Origin: Hansfordia pulvinata
Lineage: Eukaryota > Ascomycota > Sordariomycetes > Xylariales
Assembly (NCBI GenBank): GCA_006538405.1
Contig: BJKQ01000006.1
Span: forward strand, 1,759,001-1,823,000
DNA: 64,000 nucleotides
Direction of reading: 5' to 3'
The position numbers and the translations under genes are program-made. Within the stretch, counting starts at the first letter, position 1; each line of letters starts with the position of its first letter. The notes under the pieces were generated by a model, which was not told where the DNA came from, did not search any database, and saw only the letters and a list, made by a program, of their open reading frames with translations. This document shows, piece after piece, positions 46,101 to 56,298 of this stretch.

Positions 46101-46779
46101 CAGCATCCTGGGGCTGACGCTGGGACAACTGCGCATAGGACTTGCGGGTGTCCGCGAATTGGAGGCTCCGAAGTCGGTGGGTGAGATTTCGGTGGCCCAC
46201 GTCGTGGCGAGTGCTACGGGCTCTCGCGGAGGCACGATTCTCAAGGTACCGCGGGTGGAGGCGGTGATGCAGACGTGGCAGTATCCCAACTCGCGCACGG
46301 TCGAGTACATCTTCAAGAGCGCGTTCGAGGGCAAGGTGGAGGTGGGCTGGAACTACTCGCGCATCAGCTACATCCGAGGCATGTGGTCCACCCACTCCAA
46401 AGCCCTCGCCGCAGCGTGGGGCCGGGAGATCCCAACCATGTCTGCTATCAAGGTAACGGGTGTGCTTAGAGAGCCCAACGCTGCAGAGGGCGCCGGCGGA
46501 GCGGACGACGACAAGGAGGACGAGAGTACGCGGCAGCAGAAGATCACGGCCGAGGTCAATGTTTCGCTCTCCAGCAAGTACGACTACGTGGCGCTCGAGC
46601 CGCCCATCATCGAGACGCCGCAGTTGCGGGACATGGGCGAAGCGACGCCGCCGTTGGAGTGGATCGGGCTGAACCGCGATCGCCTTCCCAACATGACGCA
46701 CCAGATAGTGATTGTGTCGCTTCTCGAGCTGGCTGGCGAGGTCGAGGATGCGTATTCGAAGATTCTCGGATCTTCTTAG
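37105..46779 (+). CDS. CSF1: Csf1/BLTP1-type bridge-like lipid transfer protein
   Basis: A single exon of 9675 nt, 3224 residues, slightly longer than yeast Csf1. The N-terminus has one membrane anchor (about residues 22-48, AYMIVSGVLAVFFLLYF) followed by the family hallmark around LLGGRIFFTGLRYHG and ITWSYWLRRVRD. The rest is a long succession of beta-rich segments without catalytic motifs, as expected for the repeating beta-groove (RBG) bridge that carries phospholipids between membranes at ER contact sites. Low-complexity Ser/Arg/Pro-rich insertions interrupt it (about residues 160-235 and 1150-1260). The conserved end (LPNMTHQIVIVSLLELAGEVEDAY) is present. Known roles of relatives: lipid supply for GPI-anchor synthesis, cold growth and fermentation in yeast. 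The start ATG is in the context CAAGATGG and directly precedes the anchor. There is no internal stop over 3.2 kcodons. Confidence 0.93.
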   Translation: MADVGRPGSDYDPWRNFNATFTAYMIVSGVLAVFFLLYFNRVFASVVSYAIRTYTWHQYRVYIDFQALQVSLLGGRIFFTGLRYHGNNETIRAQMGHITWSYWLRRVRDVDMHERRDDLGAATSDPDRAASKLPCRLNVALSGLEWFVYNRSEAYESILREMTQPVDRDHDKPGSASSREKNPSRPRQRLHKAPGTARSSRDIGESDKDALEGRPTGSSGPNPSLPPSRGSSTGGRQDLPMMLQLFPVHIECTKAAMVMTNENTKAVFIAKVSSMSGDIDASDSPSSDDLYRQLIKLRFEHPVVELRENEECREDQLARAVKEQQATLKAEPPPNRPFFRRQRRRMAGQLRNLLPYWRKSVESFSVDSRNARGVNEARIPGFHHWQGLTRYLNDGEEDDKLRWSSVEYAAVPTILDSPEAHMTLYWDAPGLVSPDGDSGLSSKEDDDSTGINGSTAPAWAIRLSIQGGLINYGPWTDRLRADLQRVFFPGISKDAVPAQKLPVGAARVPTKFNFYIELDEEVIVRVPTREDSKNWKWKKEAAALSRHRQQERKGDRVPATKTTASTAQQRPYGWLDIKVAANATVTYSMDMLAGPAGYANALTVDLPSTEVSTSVNQELLWRSGVQRISCDLSAPLGWNTLRTWRFDIASNDMELYLLRDHIFLLVDLIDDWGSGPPAEYLTFTPFKYVVDLQLRNLKLYLNVNDANIVTNPTDFEDNTYLIVSSPHLTAKSCISLDTFRPSKNSVPFDVEAEEFAIDLHTPPWNTQATFLNSNEIGRLDKLTADGRYHYNAVTSTANTDTLELNVSAKSPSAYLYGFLVRYFLQMKDNYFGDYVHFQTLDEYQEGLRIEVEDPEAALASRPPPKKSNDLDVMLSVQTEDPRVLLPVNLFSAQRFVAIELATLSADLRFTNYYMDLDLCLSPLSLSSGNNDSGARSPMSASTSTAIFVDGINVYGHRLFGLPPTEPTYLCNWDISVGAVTGDCSVEFLTALMGGARAFAFSLDDDENSLIQQSSIVVHDVTFLRIFVASVQIWLHVEEAAFWLRSGSIDVNFNDWARTHYSKRAEIQAPELEIACVNSDSAARHKFRPNVQLQTDAFFRTSIQFSLIGRKHNFAEARRLQQELIRHHDQRTHRTDFLLLPGMAHGATTEAVEPPAQSVPMVPQPTVTKPERSDKGSLLSRATSRNPRKSSRKASFLSLSSSSSASTRRGTSLKSAQRYGSDVQSRAESMRPHEVDGTARVPSRRYSSSTGRQSAFHSIYEDAVDRHEAAYASMAFSSQFSCPCFPLEGVIPHIEENIFRVVGNDGTSHGSIPNTQFELNDVDPGLLRDDAAHQSLILELPSGMNAFMNASALEHVASLIAALQPTDPEDILDALQVSAMDGISEMQKQRKVKKDMTDFTIRLPHANFRFLNSSALDSAKPPSNEQDQYDASLRSLCFIARLESDVEKSDVEPAPVSKRFSFHVRLDSAEVSAAERLSGLDETQAAVKASIDRLMVSMGSGDVTYLDLDVGALRTMSSSGKIEFLAALIHRTNTLASRMGRKFSSALAKGDERVQQFTYRVISEGQSASDPSFFSRPSAVLRAAVDQLRTYDSWKLIMRLRYMWFILDRETKENISFACLYGPPERAHDIKQEVIGAFEQWRSWDLEDLELSVLLTNIFGKSSSAMPETPTPIRALARIDEMQLILDPGPKQNQMFCSDLAVRVEETLTQSEPNAGATPSTLSSLIMANMYCGQAGVDFNWELCELADDVLKLYKTSDPGAVTDRQAKPPQQTHLAQIRRSFHLVAVLGLGSIRLETIHLLAESYSNNLKVSALAGMDEAQSLTTSSLLLSCDSTLSKLLSHSDCLLDFRLRKPSVFVGHELQSDQHRTVHTIKSTASSQDLKLLIKQDPIVLSEVLDLVIKDEVAQLYDLQKRMPTTAEPTPEKPKVLEKLSSFRVNLAMFLDAYTISVPLLRTLTYTISGIVSRATMAANFGKEIIIDFDVKENSHDMQINVNNKPQSISLLQIPPTNGRVTSSMGAEEHAVTVFASLELVQLDASAVYSLLTALNRPEISNTIDELQQRGQIIQKHVKEIFGDGTDLPATSPPSKQPQQLTYLVHGTLAGIEIFGVTPLKSDSEPDARLVFCLGSVHFEAANKLDQGPVLENPEVHINLRRILFEIEKGTSDNMRSCGNVSFGALITATSQEMEDGPDLRAFDFRSDAFHVNLSSDTVSTFVDVVGYMGDKIKDLDTSREREYLRKFRQSKPKITVNSDEESEQSDIFDSFLASITYSFEVRNIQVCWLISPFREAGLGQEDLVGTLSRIEFNTRRKKTAQLVVQDLQLQMVPPGQDRASRTLNSALLPEIILNLAYVSNSDTRRLAFQAVGKPLDLRLTSAFIVPATHLRDSINLSIDNVRQASGNWAPIVSSSRDKPTTEAAETRRSLFGSKRLESLLVDADFAGAVVHLSGKKHGKTKLDPSARSGKYGQFTADESGGSSTVLRTPGLACKTEYRDNGQEDPTVHGELKVDASRNILYPSVVPLILDITSSIKEVVSSGNSETPVATPVKPTAKAAQSNENEGENLLTADPSAVLGRVRMDVGMRICRQEFTLSCQPIGRVAATAAFDDIYITFNTVHSTEHGNFFAISATFNNFQTSVQHVYSRESTASFAVESIVLSLMNSKHVSGTSGVSAILKVSPMAVVINAKQLQDFLLFREIWYPQEIRQTSTAPPPKETPDPATQGHLVQKYQQVAATAAFPWTATISIAGLDVNVDLGPSLGKSRFAIADLWVSSKKTSDWEQNLCLGFEKIGIDCTGRMSGFVALRDFKLRTSIEWPERQQAMNETPRIQASISFSQFQLKSAFDYQAFLIADITSLNFLMYNVRQQQGAMADRLVATFEGDAVQVFGTTTSASQSVALWQAVQRLINERKASYETSLRDIEKFMKRKSAPSQTPALQTSPSKLAQTAAASKSPISLDTDVVVTLKALNLGVFPSTFSDHQVFKLEASNAQARFAASMESRRVHSILGLTLGQLRIGLAGVRELEAPKSVGEISVAHVVASATGSRGGTILKVPRVEAVMQTWQYPNSRTVEYIFKSAFEGKVEVGWNYSRISYIRGMWSTHSKALAAAWGREIPTMSAIKVTGVLREPNAAEGAGGADDDKEDESTRQQKITAEVNVSLSSKYDYVALEPPIIETPQLRDMGEATPPLEWIGLNRDRLPNMTHQIVIVSLLELAGEVEDAYSKILGSS

Positions 46780-49141
46780 CCGGGCGGGGATGACCCGAGC
46801 TTTTCATTGACGACACGATGGGAGCGCCTTCACTGGGAGTACTTGCATGGCGTTGTGGTCTCACGAAACTTACGATATATACCTACCTAATGAAAAGCGC
46901 AGTTCGATTCATTTTTACACAACAATGTTAATGCCCAACTCAACCCTCTCTTCTTTCAGCTCCATCGGCTTTTAGGTTCGACCCGTGGGGCTCGATGTTA
47001 GTGAAAGGCCAAAAGACGGTCGAGAGACCAGGACGGAAGCCACTGGATATCTTTGAGCAGCTCTAAAGAGATGCCACAACTGGGAAGCAGGCTGCTAGGA
47101 TTGCACACGATAGGGCCCCAGCTCCCCCGCGAGAGATCTTGGCTGTCTGGCCTGATCGGGCAATTGAAGCATCTTGGCACCGTGTGGCCCCAGACGCGAT
47201 GGAATGTTTCTGCCGGCATTCTTTTCTTCTCGTCCGGGCTTTCCCAGTGCTGCCATTGTTGCTGGGAATGTCTGTCCCAGGCGCACACAGTGGGGATCAT
47301 GTCTATCGCGTTAACGTGGCAATAACATCCAGAGGCACGTGTGTCGAGAAGAAAGGGGACAGGGGGTCAAGTAATCGGCCCCGTCCTTTCCAACGGCAGT
47401 ACTACAACGCTGTGTTTCTGCTTCGACGAGTGCCGTATCTATACGCACACATTCATACGCAGTGCTGTGATATCGAACACGGGCGTCGCCCCATTCGTCT
47501 TCTTCTCGCGAGAGTCGAGCGACCGGGCGACAGGAAAGGCGTAGCTTCAGATTCGCCACTCGATCACGCGCAGTCTCACGCCCGTTCCCACGTCGCGTCC
47601 CTGAGAAAGGCGGCGGCGGCGGCGGCGGCGAAGAAGTCAATGGCTCCGGCTGCTCGCGGCGCAGCGCCGTGGGGTGGCGTGGCGTGGGCTGGCGACCTTT
47701 GATCTTCTTATTTTTAGTGCCCCCCAGGCTCGTCGGTTAGTGCCGCGTGAGGCCGGCTCTGAATCCACGCTGGGGTTGAGCATAGCGTTTTCCCTTCTGC
47801 CGGGCCATTGGATATGTCATCTGCGTGGAACACCGAAGGCTCTCCCAAGATGTTCGCCGCGAAAATAGTTGCTACCAGTTAGGTATCACCAGCAGAAACA
47901 GAAAGAAACAACGGACAAAAGAAAAAGGGCAGATTCCCCATTCCGGCAGCTTTGGTGCCGGAGGGATCGCCGGCAGAGGGACAGAGCGCCGCCATGTGCG
48001 ATAAAAAGAGCCTGCACAACGAATCCTATAAGGATGGCCGACGATTGCGCTCGTAGGATCGGCCAGAAGTGGTCGCTTGCCACCTCGACTCACCCTACGT
48101 GGCACCCGTTCTCCTCTTCTATGTCCTTTGCTCTATTCTTTGACTTCCAAATGTCTGGTCAGTGATTCTATGGCCTCCCCCGCCCTCAGCTTCGGCAAAT
48201 CCGCTTAACATTCTGGCGACATCTTGCGCCGGCTGTCTGCCGGCGGAATCTACTGCGACTGCTTCTCTGGATCCCGTTGCCGCCTTCTGCTGTTTTTTGC
48301 CCGTCACCGTTCTCCGCGAAACCTCGCCACGGGGCGCTTGCAGGATCGCAGCGGCCAGGGTGGGCAGGCAGTCCATGGCCAGGGCAGGTGTGGATGGCCC
48401 CCGAGCACCCTCCACAGCCGCACCGCGCAGATTCCAGTCCTCAACATGGGCGGCAACATGCGCTGTGGCTTCCAGTCGGGCGGTTGGCGACTAGTTGCTC
48501 GAAGCCGTGGTCCTATATGTGCTAACAGCACTCTTCGCTCGCGGGGTCCTAAAATTTCTGCAGCCACGTTGTTGTCAGCCATCTATCTAGCCTCATCTCT
48601 GTCGAGACGGCGCGCATGCCATCCGTCAACGCGACGAGGCCATTTTGCGCGGAAGTTCAGCACTGCCGGCGTCCATCGCCAGACGCCTGGGGCTCGACCG
48701 GGCGGTGTCAGTGAGAGGCCAATTGCCCGGATGGGGGCCGACTCCTCCGAGGGATCGGCACCAGACTGGAAGGGGCCTCCAGGGGGGGGCGTATTATCCG
48801 TCCTCCGAGCGAGCTGGTGGCGAGGGCCTCTGGTGGCGGCGTCATCCGGGAGCTGCCCTCTGGCGAGCTCGCCGGCCGCCCTGCCTTATATCTCTTGGCC
48901 TTCCCGGCATTGCGTCTTGGCAGTCGTCGGGAGCCTGCCGATATCATTCCTACTGCCAACCCTCTTTGCCCACGCGGTGCTCTACTCTGCCCTGTATTGT
49001 CTACATACCTATAATACCTACCAAGTTGCGGTTTCCATACGTGGGCTACACACCACTGAAAATCGCATCTCGTCCAGGAGCAGTAATCTAACGCAGCCGA
49101 GAGAAAAGTCACAAGGGTCCTGACCTCACAAACCGCCCATC
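46780..49141. other. Intergenic
   Basis: 3' region of CSF1, TATATACCTACCTAATG at about 46876-46892, then nothing I can call. The long plus-strand ORF at 48224-49123 and minus ORFs at 48119-48415 lack domains. TATA-like and pyrimidine-rich sequences close to 49100 may belong to the gene at 49142. Confidence 0.42.
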
Positions 49142-49993
49142 ATGGGAGGTATCAGTCTCGGGGGGTCGGCGATGCTGTTCAGGCAGGACGCGATCCTGGG
49201 CAGCCTGTTCCTGAGCGCCATCACGGGCAAGGGGTTCTTCATGGACCAGAACCCGTGCGACGGGTCGTTCCCGGACGAGGACTACTTCGTCTTCGGCAAC
49301 ACCTGGCTGCCCTCGAACCACACGGGCAACGACACGACCGGGGGCATCCCTTACATGACGTGCTGGCAGAACGACACGCAGACCACCGGCTACAACCAGA
49401 CCGACGTCGACGTCATCGACTGCCTGATCGACCTCCACTCCAAACAGGGAGACTCGTGCATCACCGTCTCGGGCTCGGCCTGCGACAAGGGCTACATCGA
49501 CGGCGGCGGCCGCGTCGCTTCAGTGTGAGTTTTGTGGCGCAGATTTGATTGGTTGCCCAAGGTACGCGCAGAGGACTTGAGAACAGTGAAGCTGACACCG
49601 ACGTTCATTCGCCCCGCTCCGCCAGTCGCATCCCCTCCATCTTCGAGAAGGGCGAGAACAACCCGGACCTGCAGATCAACACAAACCAGAGCATGGCCAT
49701 ACAGGCCGGCTTCAACGAGCTGCTCAAGGTGACCAGCTTGGTGCGCGGGGCCTCCACGCGCGGGCCCTACACGTTCATGGCCAACGTGACGACCGGCATG
49801 CCCGACCAGGACCAGCAGATCTCGACGTGGTCCCAGCCGGGCATACAGATCAACTGGGTAGGGGAGTCAAACGCGGGCTGTTAACATTCGCTTCCCACCC
49901 CCGAATGTTTTCACCCTCCGTTTTCTATCTCTCTCTCTCTCTCTCTCTCTCTTTGTTTCTACCATCTCTCCCAAGCCATACGGCCAAGCCTGA
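49142..49993 (+). CDS. Unassigned fungal protein, three exons
   Basis: Exons 49142-49524, 49626-49857 and 49976-49993. Donors are GTGAGT and GTAGGG, acceptors CCGCCAG and CCCAAG; all three join in frame to end INWPYGQA. Product 210 residues. The middle has several N-glycosylation sequons (NHT, NDT, NQT) and paired cysteines (PCDG, MTCW, IDCL, SCIT, SACD), and the second half reads IPSIFEKGENNPDLQINTNQ. Sequons plus cysteines suggest an extracellular or lumenal domain, yet this start shows only a weak hydrophobic stretch (ILGSLFLSAIT). A signal peptide may lie in an upstream exon I could not find. I think it belongs to a conserved ascomycete family of unknown function, but cannot name it. Intron 2 contains a (CT)n tract. 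Confidence 0.68.
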
Positions 49994-52900
49994 GGCTGTC
50001 CGTACCCAGCTATACACTTGAAATCCCTTGGCCAAGTTACATCAACGATCCGAAACGATCTACGAAGCCCATGACTGTTTTCCTTTTTACGGGATCAAAG
50101 CCACAATGGATGAGAAAAGGGTTCCCAAGGGGCAGGCTGGTGGGCTGCGCATATGGCCCGCCGTAAGGCCCCGCATCGAAGATGCTGCTAGGAGGCGTTA
50201 TTATAAGTGTTCAAGGAGGTTGAACCCTGTTCGGGCTTGGATTCGCTGCCTGCTGCTTAACATTTGCTGTACATCTATGCACGTTGCGGCTGGTCATGAG
50301 CATTTTACTTCTCGATACTGCATAAATACCATTTACTTTCTGCGCCATCCATCATTGTATTAAACAAGGAGACGTCGTCTCCCGTGAGAGCCATCGCTAT
50401 CTACCACCCTTGAAGAACCTATGGTGCTTTCAAGGCAGAATCACATCATGAGCTCCTTCGTTTATATCTCTGTATAGCTGCCGACCTGCCCCAATTCGGG
50501 CTCGGAGATTCCGTCACCCATCCCTCGTGGCTAGAACGTACGATCTTTCGCGTGGCCCTCCTCAAGGCCGTACTTGGCCATAGTAATCAGGATCCCGCCG
50601 CAAGGATCCGCCCCTCTATTCTTGCCAAAACTCAGTTTCCGGTACCGCGCACACACGCGTTCGCCGCACACACAGCTCAAAGGAGCGGCACGCCCGCAAA
50701 GGCCAGATCGGGCAAGGCATGATCACTGACAAATAGGTGGCGACTGCCTGCTTTCGAAGTTGGCCTGGCTGTGCTGACTCGTCAGTGCCCGGCTGTATCC
50801 CAACCCAGTGTTACCATTGCTGGACTCGGAAGATTTCACCCTTTTTGGTCCCTTCAGGAATGACATCCAACTCGAGTACTCGTCCGACGATGCCAAGCCT
50901 CATGAACTGCTGATCACAGGTCATTTTTGCTCAGCTTTCAGAGCCCTCCCATAGAAGAAGACAGACCCTGGTCAGTGTCAATTCACGGATGCGAATTCAC
51001 AGGCCAATTCCCTACGGGCCTCCTCATCGTCATTGGGTTGGGGTTGGGGGGAAGGGGGGGGGGGGGGGGGTGTTGGACAGTTTTGCGACCCGTGGGGCAG
51101 CTCAAAACCATGTCGTTAAGTTAGCTGGCCTTGTCGATCGTGCTGTAGCAGCGCCGCCTCTCTCCTGGCCCAAGGTCCCCCATTCGGAAGGCCTCTCCGG
51201 CGGGGCGGTGGCCAGGCGCCGGTCCTGCACCATGTTGGAACCGGAGAGCGGCCGGGGCCGCTGACACCGGAGCCGGGGGACCACGAGCATAACGAGACTG
51301 CGGACGCTGCCGGTAGCCGGACAGCAGCCGCCGACAGAGCACGGGTGTCCGCGGGCGATGCTACCCACACGGTCACGCAGAAGGCAGAGATGCTCGCAGC
51401 ACTGGTGTGGGGCCCGTCAGTCGGGTATCTGGAGTGATGAATAGCAGCTCAACCAACAAGTTGAGTCGAGTGTCGGCACGCAAAGCGGACAGTGGATCGA
51501 TCGCCCGGCGTACACAAACAGCTGCAAGCAACAGGGAAGCCGACTGACCCCATCCCGAATCAATCGAGGCGTCTCGATCAGGATTGGCTAAAGACGGTGA
51601 ATCTAGCAAATTGTCGCTGGGTCGACTCAGGCGTCGTATTGGCGACTGGTCATTTACAGCTTCCACTGTCGATGTCAGGCCGAGAGCGACAGTCTGCAGG
51701 CATGCCCTGTGTTCACTTCTCTTGATTGGCTGTCCCGAAACAAGAATGCTTCAGTTGTCATCGCCGACCTAGAGTTGACTGCGGCGTTCGCAAGCCAGCA
51801 TCCGTTCGCCACTCATCAGTCATCCGGCGTGGACACCTGATCCGTGGCGAAGAAAGGCCGGGGCGAGGCTTGCGTTCACCGCCGGAGTGCGTCGTCGGTA
51901 GTTGTACGAGTACATGCCGCAGACGTTGCGCGCGGCTGGCGCGCGCCGCTCAATGCATTCCGGGCTCGCATGTGGCTGGTTGCCCAGCGAAGGAGGCCAG
52001 GCGAAGACCGACGGAGGGGTGGCAAGTAGGTAAGCAAATAGAGGGGGAGGGGTAGGCGGCAAGGGCTGCAGCCCACGCACAACAAACGGACGGCGTGGGA
52101 CGAGAAATTTCAAAAATCCCGTGCCCGCCGCGGTGGGTCCGTGATTTTGCCGTGACGACATGGAATCCAATGCAAAAGAGCGCGCAGCATGGGCAGCCGG
52201 GCAACCATATTCAAGGCGGCAGTACCGGTTACATTCGAAAAGCGGAATCTAGCTCTCCATTCCACGCATTCGCATGTACCTATGTGCATTATGAAGACTA
52301 CTCGTACTCCCGACCTTATCACCAATCTAGGAATATGGGAAAACGGATGTAGCAGTACACGCCCCTCGGGCTGGACCTCGCATGGCCCCGCTTCAAGCTG
52401 CTCTGCTGCCCCGCCCGTAGAAATCTCAGACGCACTAAAGGCACGGAGTAAGGTAGCACGAGTACGACTGGAGCGCGCAGCTGGCAATACCTAATGCACT
52501 GGGTTAGGCAAATTGGAGGCGGCTTCAAGTCAGTGATTATATCAGTGGCACGGCACAAGAAAGCGTACAGAAGATATACCGACCGAGTCAGTGCCAGAAG
52601 AGGCTAGATCTGATAGCAGCCCCTCCTCTAACTCGCGAAGCCCCTCTGTCTGGCCGCCCCTCTGCTCTGCCCGGCTGCTGCTGCTGCTGCTGCTGCATGC
52701 ACTGATGAACCCCTCCATCGGTGGCAGGCTGGCACGCGTGGGCCCCTCATCCCTCCCCCTCCCCCTCCACCTCCAGGCCCGGCCCCTCTGTCGATCCACC
52801 ACAGCAGCAGCCTGAGGTGCCCAGTCCGGGTGAGTCGTCCAGCCAGCCAGCTCCCAGCAACCAGCCCAGAAACGGCTCACCCGCCCGCCCGCTCGCTCGC

Positions 52901-53241
52901 TCGTGGGCAGACTTTTTTTTTCTGGTCGTCTCTGGCCCCCCCGCCAGCCCTGCCCACCCCCGGCGTGACTGTGACCCCGCCAGCCTGTGGACTACTGTGC
53001 AGTCGCCTTGCGCCTGCTCCCGCCCTCCGACCCAAACTTCTTCTTCTCCTCTACTCCTCCGAGTCTTGAGCTGATCGATTCTTCTTCCTTCTCCAGGAGA
53101 TAATCGTTGGTGAGCGCTTCCTCGCATCACAGAAGCGCAAGAGCAGAATATCGACTATTCTCTCTTCCATCAGCGACCTGCTTCTGTCCCTTGGACCCCA
53201 GAAACCACACTTAGCCAGGTTTTCTCATCAATACCGCCAAA
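49994..53241. other. Non-coding, includes the eEF2 promoter
   Basis: No gene seen in 3.2 kb. A 17-G run lies at 51054-51070, CGAGTACTCG at 50873, TACGAGTA at 51905, TACTCGTA at 52299, and a CTG/CAG repeat near 52677-52696. The last 300 nt before 53242 are pyrimidine-rich and probably hold the eEF2 promoter and leader. Confidence 0.5.
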
Positions 53242-56200
53242 ATGGTCAAGTAAGTCGCCATTTGCTCTCGTCCGCCCCCTGCCGTCAACTGGCAATGCCG
53301 AACCCGCAGCCTTGCCCGGGCGACCTGGTCACAGCACGCCGCTGGTTGATCTTTGGCCAAGGTCGTTCTCATCCGCTCACCTCCCGTCTCCCCTGTCGTC
53401 TTTCCATGGTCTCTGCGCTCGAATTACCCCGCTCGGGCACGGAGTTAAGGATACGTCCCGTACTACAACACCAAGAAAACTTTGCTATGACTCTCCGGAG
53501 GACACGACGGGAATCTCAAGGGCTGCGGTCATGAGCCTACTCTGCCAGTGAGGGCAGCAGGCCTTCGTGGGAGCCGAGTGGCTGCCAGGTCGAGACATCA
53601 TGGTGCAATTCACCCCCATCATGACCGTAACTAACCACGTCTCGTTATAGCTTCACCATCGACGAGGTCCGGCAGCTTATGGACAAGCCTACCAATGTCC
53701 GTAACATGTCCGTCATTGCCCACGTCGACCACGGCAAGTCTACCCTGACCGACTCCCTGCTGGCCAAGGCCGGTATCATCTCCACCGCCAAGGCTGGTGA
53801 TGCCCGTTCTATGGATACCCGCAAGGACGAGCAGGAGCGTGGCATTACCATCAAGTCTACTGCCATCTCCCTGTACGGCAACCTGGAGGACGACGAGGAC
53901 ATCAAGGACATCGTCGGCCAGAAGACCGAGGGCAAGGACTTCTTGATCAACCTGATCGACTCTCCCGGTCACGTTGACTTCTCTTCCGAAGTTACTGCCG
54001 CTCTCCGTGTCACTGACGGTGCCCTGGTCGTCGTCGACACCGTCGAGGGTGTCTGTGTCCAGACCGAGACCGTGCTGCGTCAGGCCCTGACGGAGCGCAT
54101 CAAGCCCGTGGTTGTCATCAACAAGGTCGACCGCGCTCTCCTTGAGCTGCAGGTCACCAAGGAGGACCTGTACCAGTCCTTCTCGCGTACCATCGAGTCC
54201 GTCAACGTCGTCATCTCCACCTACATCGACAAGAGCCTGGGTGACCTGCAGGTCTACCCCGAGAAGGGTACCGTCGCTTTCGGTTCCGGTCTGCACGGCT
54301 GGGCTTTCACCATCCGCCAGTTCGCCGTTCGCTACGCCAAGAAGTTCGGTGTCGACCGTCACAAGATGATGGAGCGTCTCTGGGTAAGACTACATCTTGC
54401 CTGCCTGCTTGCCTGGATCCTCAGCTGACCCGAGATTCGTAACTGTAGGGCGACAACTACTTCAACCCCAAGACCAAGAAGTGGACCAACAAGGGCACCC
54501 ACGAGGGCCAAGAGCTCGAGCGTGCCTTCAACCAGTTCATTCTGGACCCCATCTTCAAGATCTTCTCTTCCGTCATGAACTTCAAGACTGATGAGGTTAA
54601 GACCCTGCTCTCCAAGCTGGAGCTCAAGCTGGCCCCCGCCGATGCCGAGAAGGAGGGCAAGCAGCTGCTCAAGGCCGTCATGAAGACCTTCCTGCCCGCT
54701 GCTGACTCTCTCCTGGAGATGATGATCTTCCACCTGCCCTCTCCCGTCACTGCCCAGAAGTACCGTGCCGAGACTCTGTACGAGGGTCCCGCCGACGACG
54801 CGTGCGCCATCGCCATCCGTGACTGTGACCCCAAGGGTCCTCTCATGCTCTACGTCTCCAAGATGGTGCCCACCTCCGACAAGGGTCGTTTCTACGCCTT
54901 CGGTCGTGTCTTCGCCGGTACCGTCCGCTCCGGTCTCAAGGTCCGCATCCAGGGCCCCAACTACACCCCCGGCAAGAAGGAGGACCTGTTCGTCAAGGCC
55001 ATCCAGCGTACCGTCCTGATGATGGGTGGCAAGGTCGACCCCATCGACGACATGCCCGCTGGTAACATTGTTGGTCTGGTTGGTATTGACCAGTTCCTGC
55101 TCAAGTCTGGCACCATCACCACCGACGAGACTGCCCACAACATGAAGGTTATGAAGTTCTCCGTCTCCCCCGTCGTCCAGCGTTCCGTCCAGGTCAAGAA
55201 CGCCCAGGACCTGCCCAAGCTGGTCGAGGGTCTCAAGCGTCTCTCCAAGTCCGACCCCTGTGTCGTGACTACCTCCAACGAGTCCGGTGAGCACGTTGTC
55301 GCCGGTGCCGGTGAGCTGCACCTGGAAATTTGCCTCCAGGATCTCCAGGACGACCACGCCGGTGTTCCTCTCATCTTCTCCGACCCCGTCGTCGGTTACC
55401 GTGAGTCTGTTGCTGGCACCTCCAGCATGACTGCTCTGTCCAAGTCCCCCAACAAGCACAACCGTCTCTACATGATCGCCGAGCCCATCGAGGAGGACCT
55501 TGCTCTGGCCATCGAGGCCGGCAAGATCTCCCCCCGTGAGGACTTCAAGACCCGTGCCCGCACCATGGCCGACGACTTCGGCTGGGATGTCACCGACGCC
55601 CGCAAGATCTGGTGCTTCGGTCCCGACACCACCGGCCCCAACTTGCTTGTTGACCAGACCAAGGCCGTCCAGTACCTCAGCGAAATCAAGGACTCCGTTG
55701 TCTCTGGTTTCCAGTGGGCCACCAGGGAAGGTCCCGTTGCCGAGGAGCCCATGCGTTCCGTCCGCTGGAACATCATGGATGTCACCCTCCACGCCGATGC
55801 CATTCACCGTGGTGGTGGCCAGATCATTCCCACCGCTCGTCGTGCCCTGTACGCCGCCGCTCTGCTTGCCGAGCCCGCCCTGCAGGAGCCTGTCTTCCTG
55901 GTCGAGATCCAGGTCAGCGAGGCCACCATGGGTGGTGTCTACGGTGTCCTCACCCGCAGAAGAGGTCACGTCTTCTCCGAGGAGCAGCGCCCCGGTACTC
56001 CTCTGTTCACCGTCAAGGCCTACCTGCCCGTCATGGAGTCTTTCGGCTTCAACAGCGACCTGCGCCAGGCTACCTCTGGCCAGGCCTTCCCCCAGATGGT
56101 GTTCGACCACTGGCAGGTCCTGCCCGGTGGCTCGCCCATCGACGGCAAGTCCAAGGTCGGCGAGATCGTCCAGGGTATCCGCAAGCGCAAGGGTATCAAG

Positions 56201-56298
56201 GTCGAGGTTCCCGGCTACGAGAACGTGAGTTTGACCACCATTCCGTCCATTAACGCAGCCCAGTCTAACATGCCTCGCAGTACTACGACAAATTGTAA
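53242..56298 (+). CDS. eEF2: Translation elongation factor 2
   Basis: Exons 53242-53249, 53651-54383, 54449-56224 and 56281-56298. Product 844 residues, the usual fungal length. Exon 1 encodes only MV plus two bases; exon 4 encodes YYDKL. The GTPase motifs are intact: P-loop AHVDHGKST (residues 26-34), ERGITIKST (switch), DSPGH and NKVD. Domain IV carries the diphthamide loop with His700 in AIHRGGGQ, the residue modified in eukaryotes and archaea. The protein moves tRNAs and mRNA through the ribosome with GTP hydrolysis in the cytoplasm. Codon use is strongly biased (GTC, ACC, AAG, CGT), unlike its neighbours, as expected for very high expression. Intron 1 (401 nt) is far longer than others here and may hold regulatory sequence. 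Confidence 0.98.

Noticed and set aside
45784..46701. 305-codon ORF antisense to the CSF1 3' end
   Set aside because: Mirror frame of a strongly supported gene; His/Arg-rich with no features of its own.
48224..49123. 299-codon plus-strand ORF before the gene at 49142
   Set aside because: Mixed composition with many Arg/Ser/Cys, no domain, and a competing set of open frames on both strands.
54359..56110. 583-codon ORF antisense to eEF2
   Set aside because: It is a shadow of the extremely biased eEF2 codon usage. The product is Gly/Asp/Leu/Val-rich with no domain.
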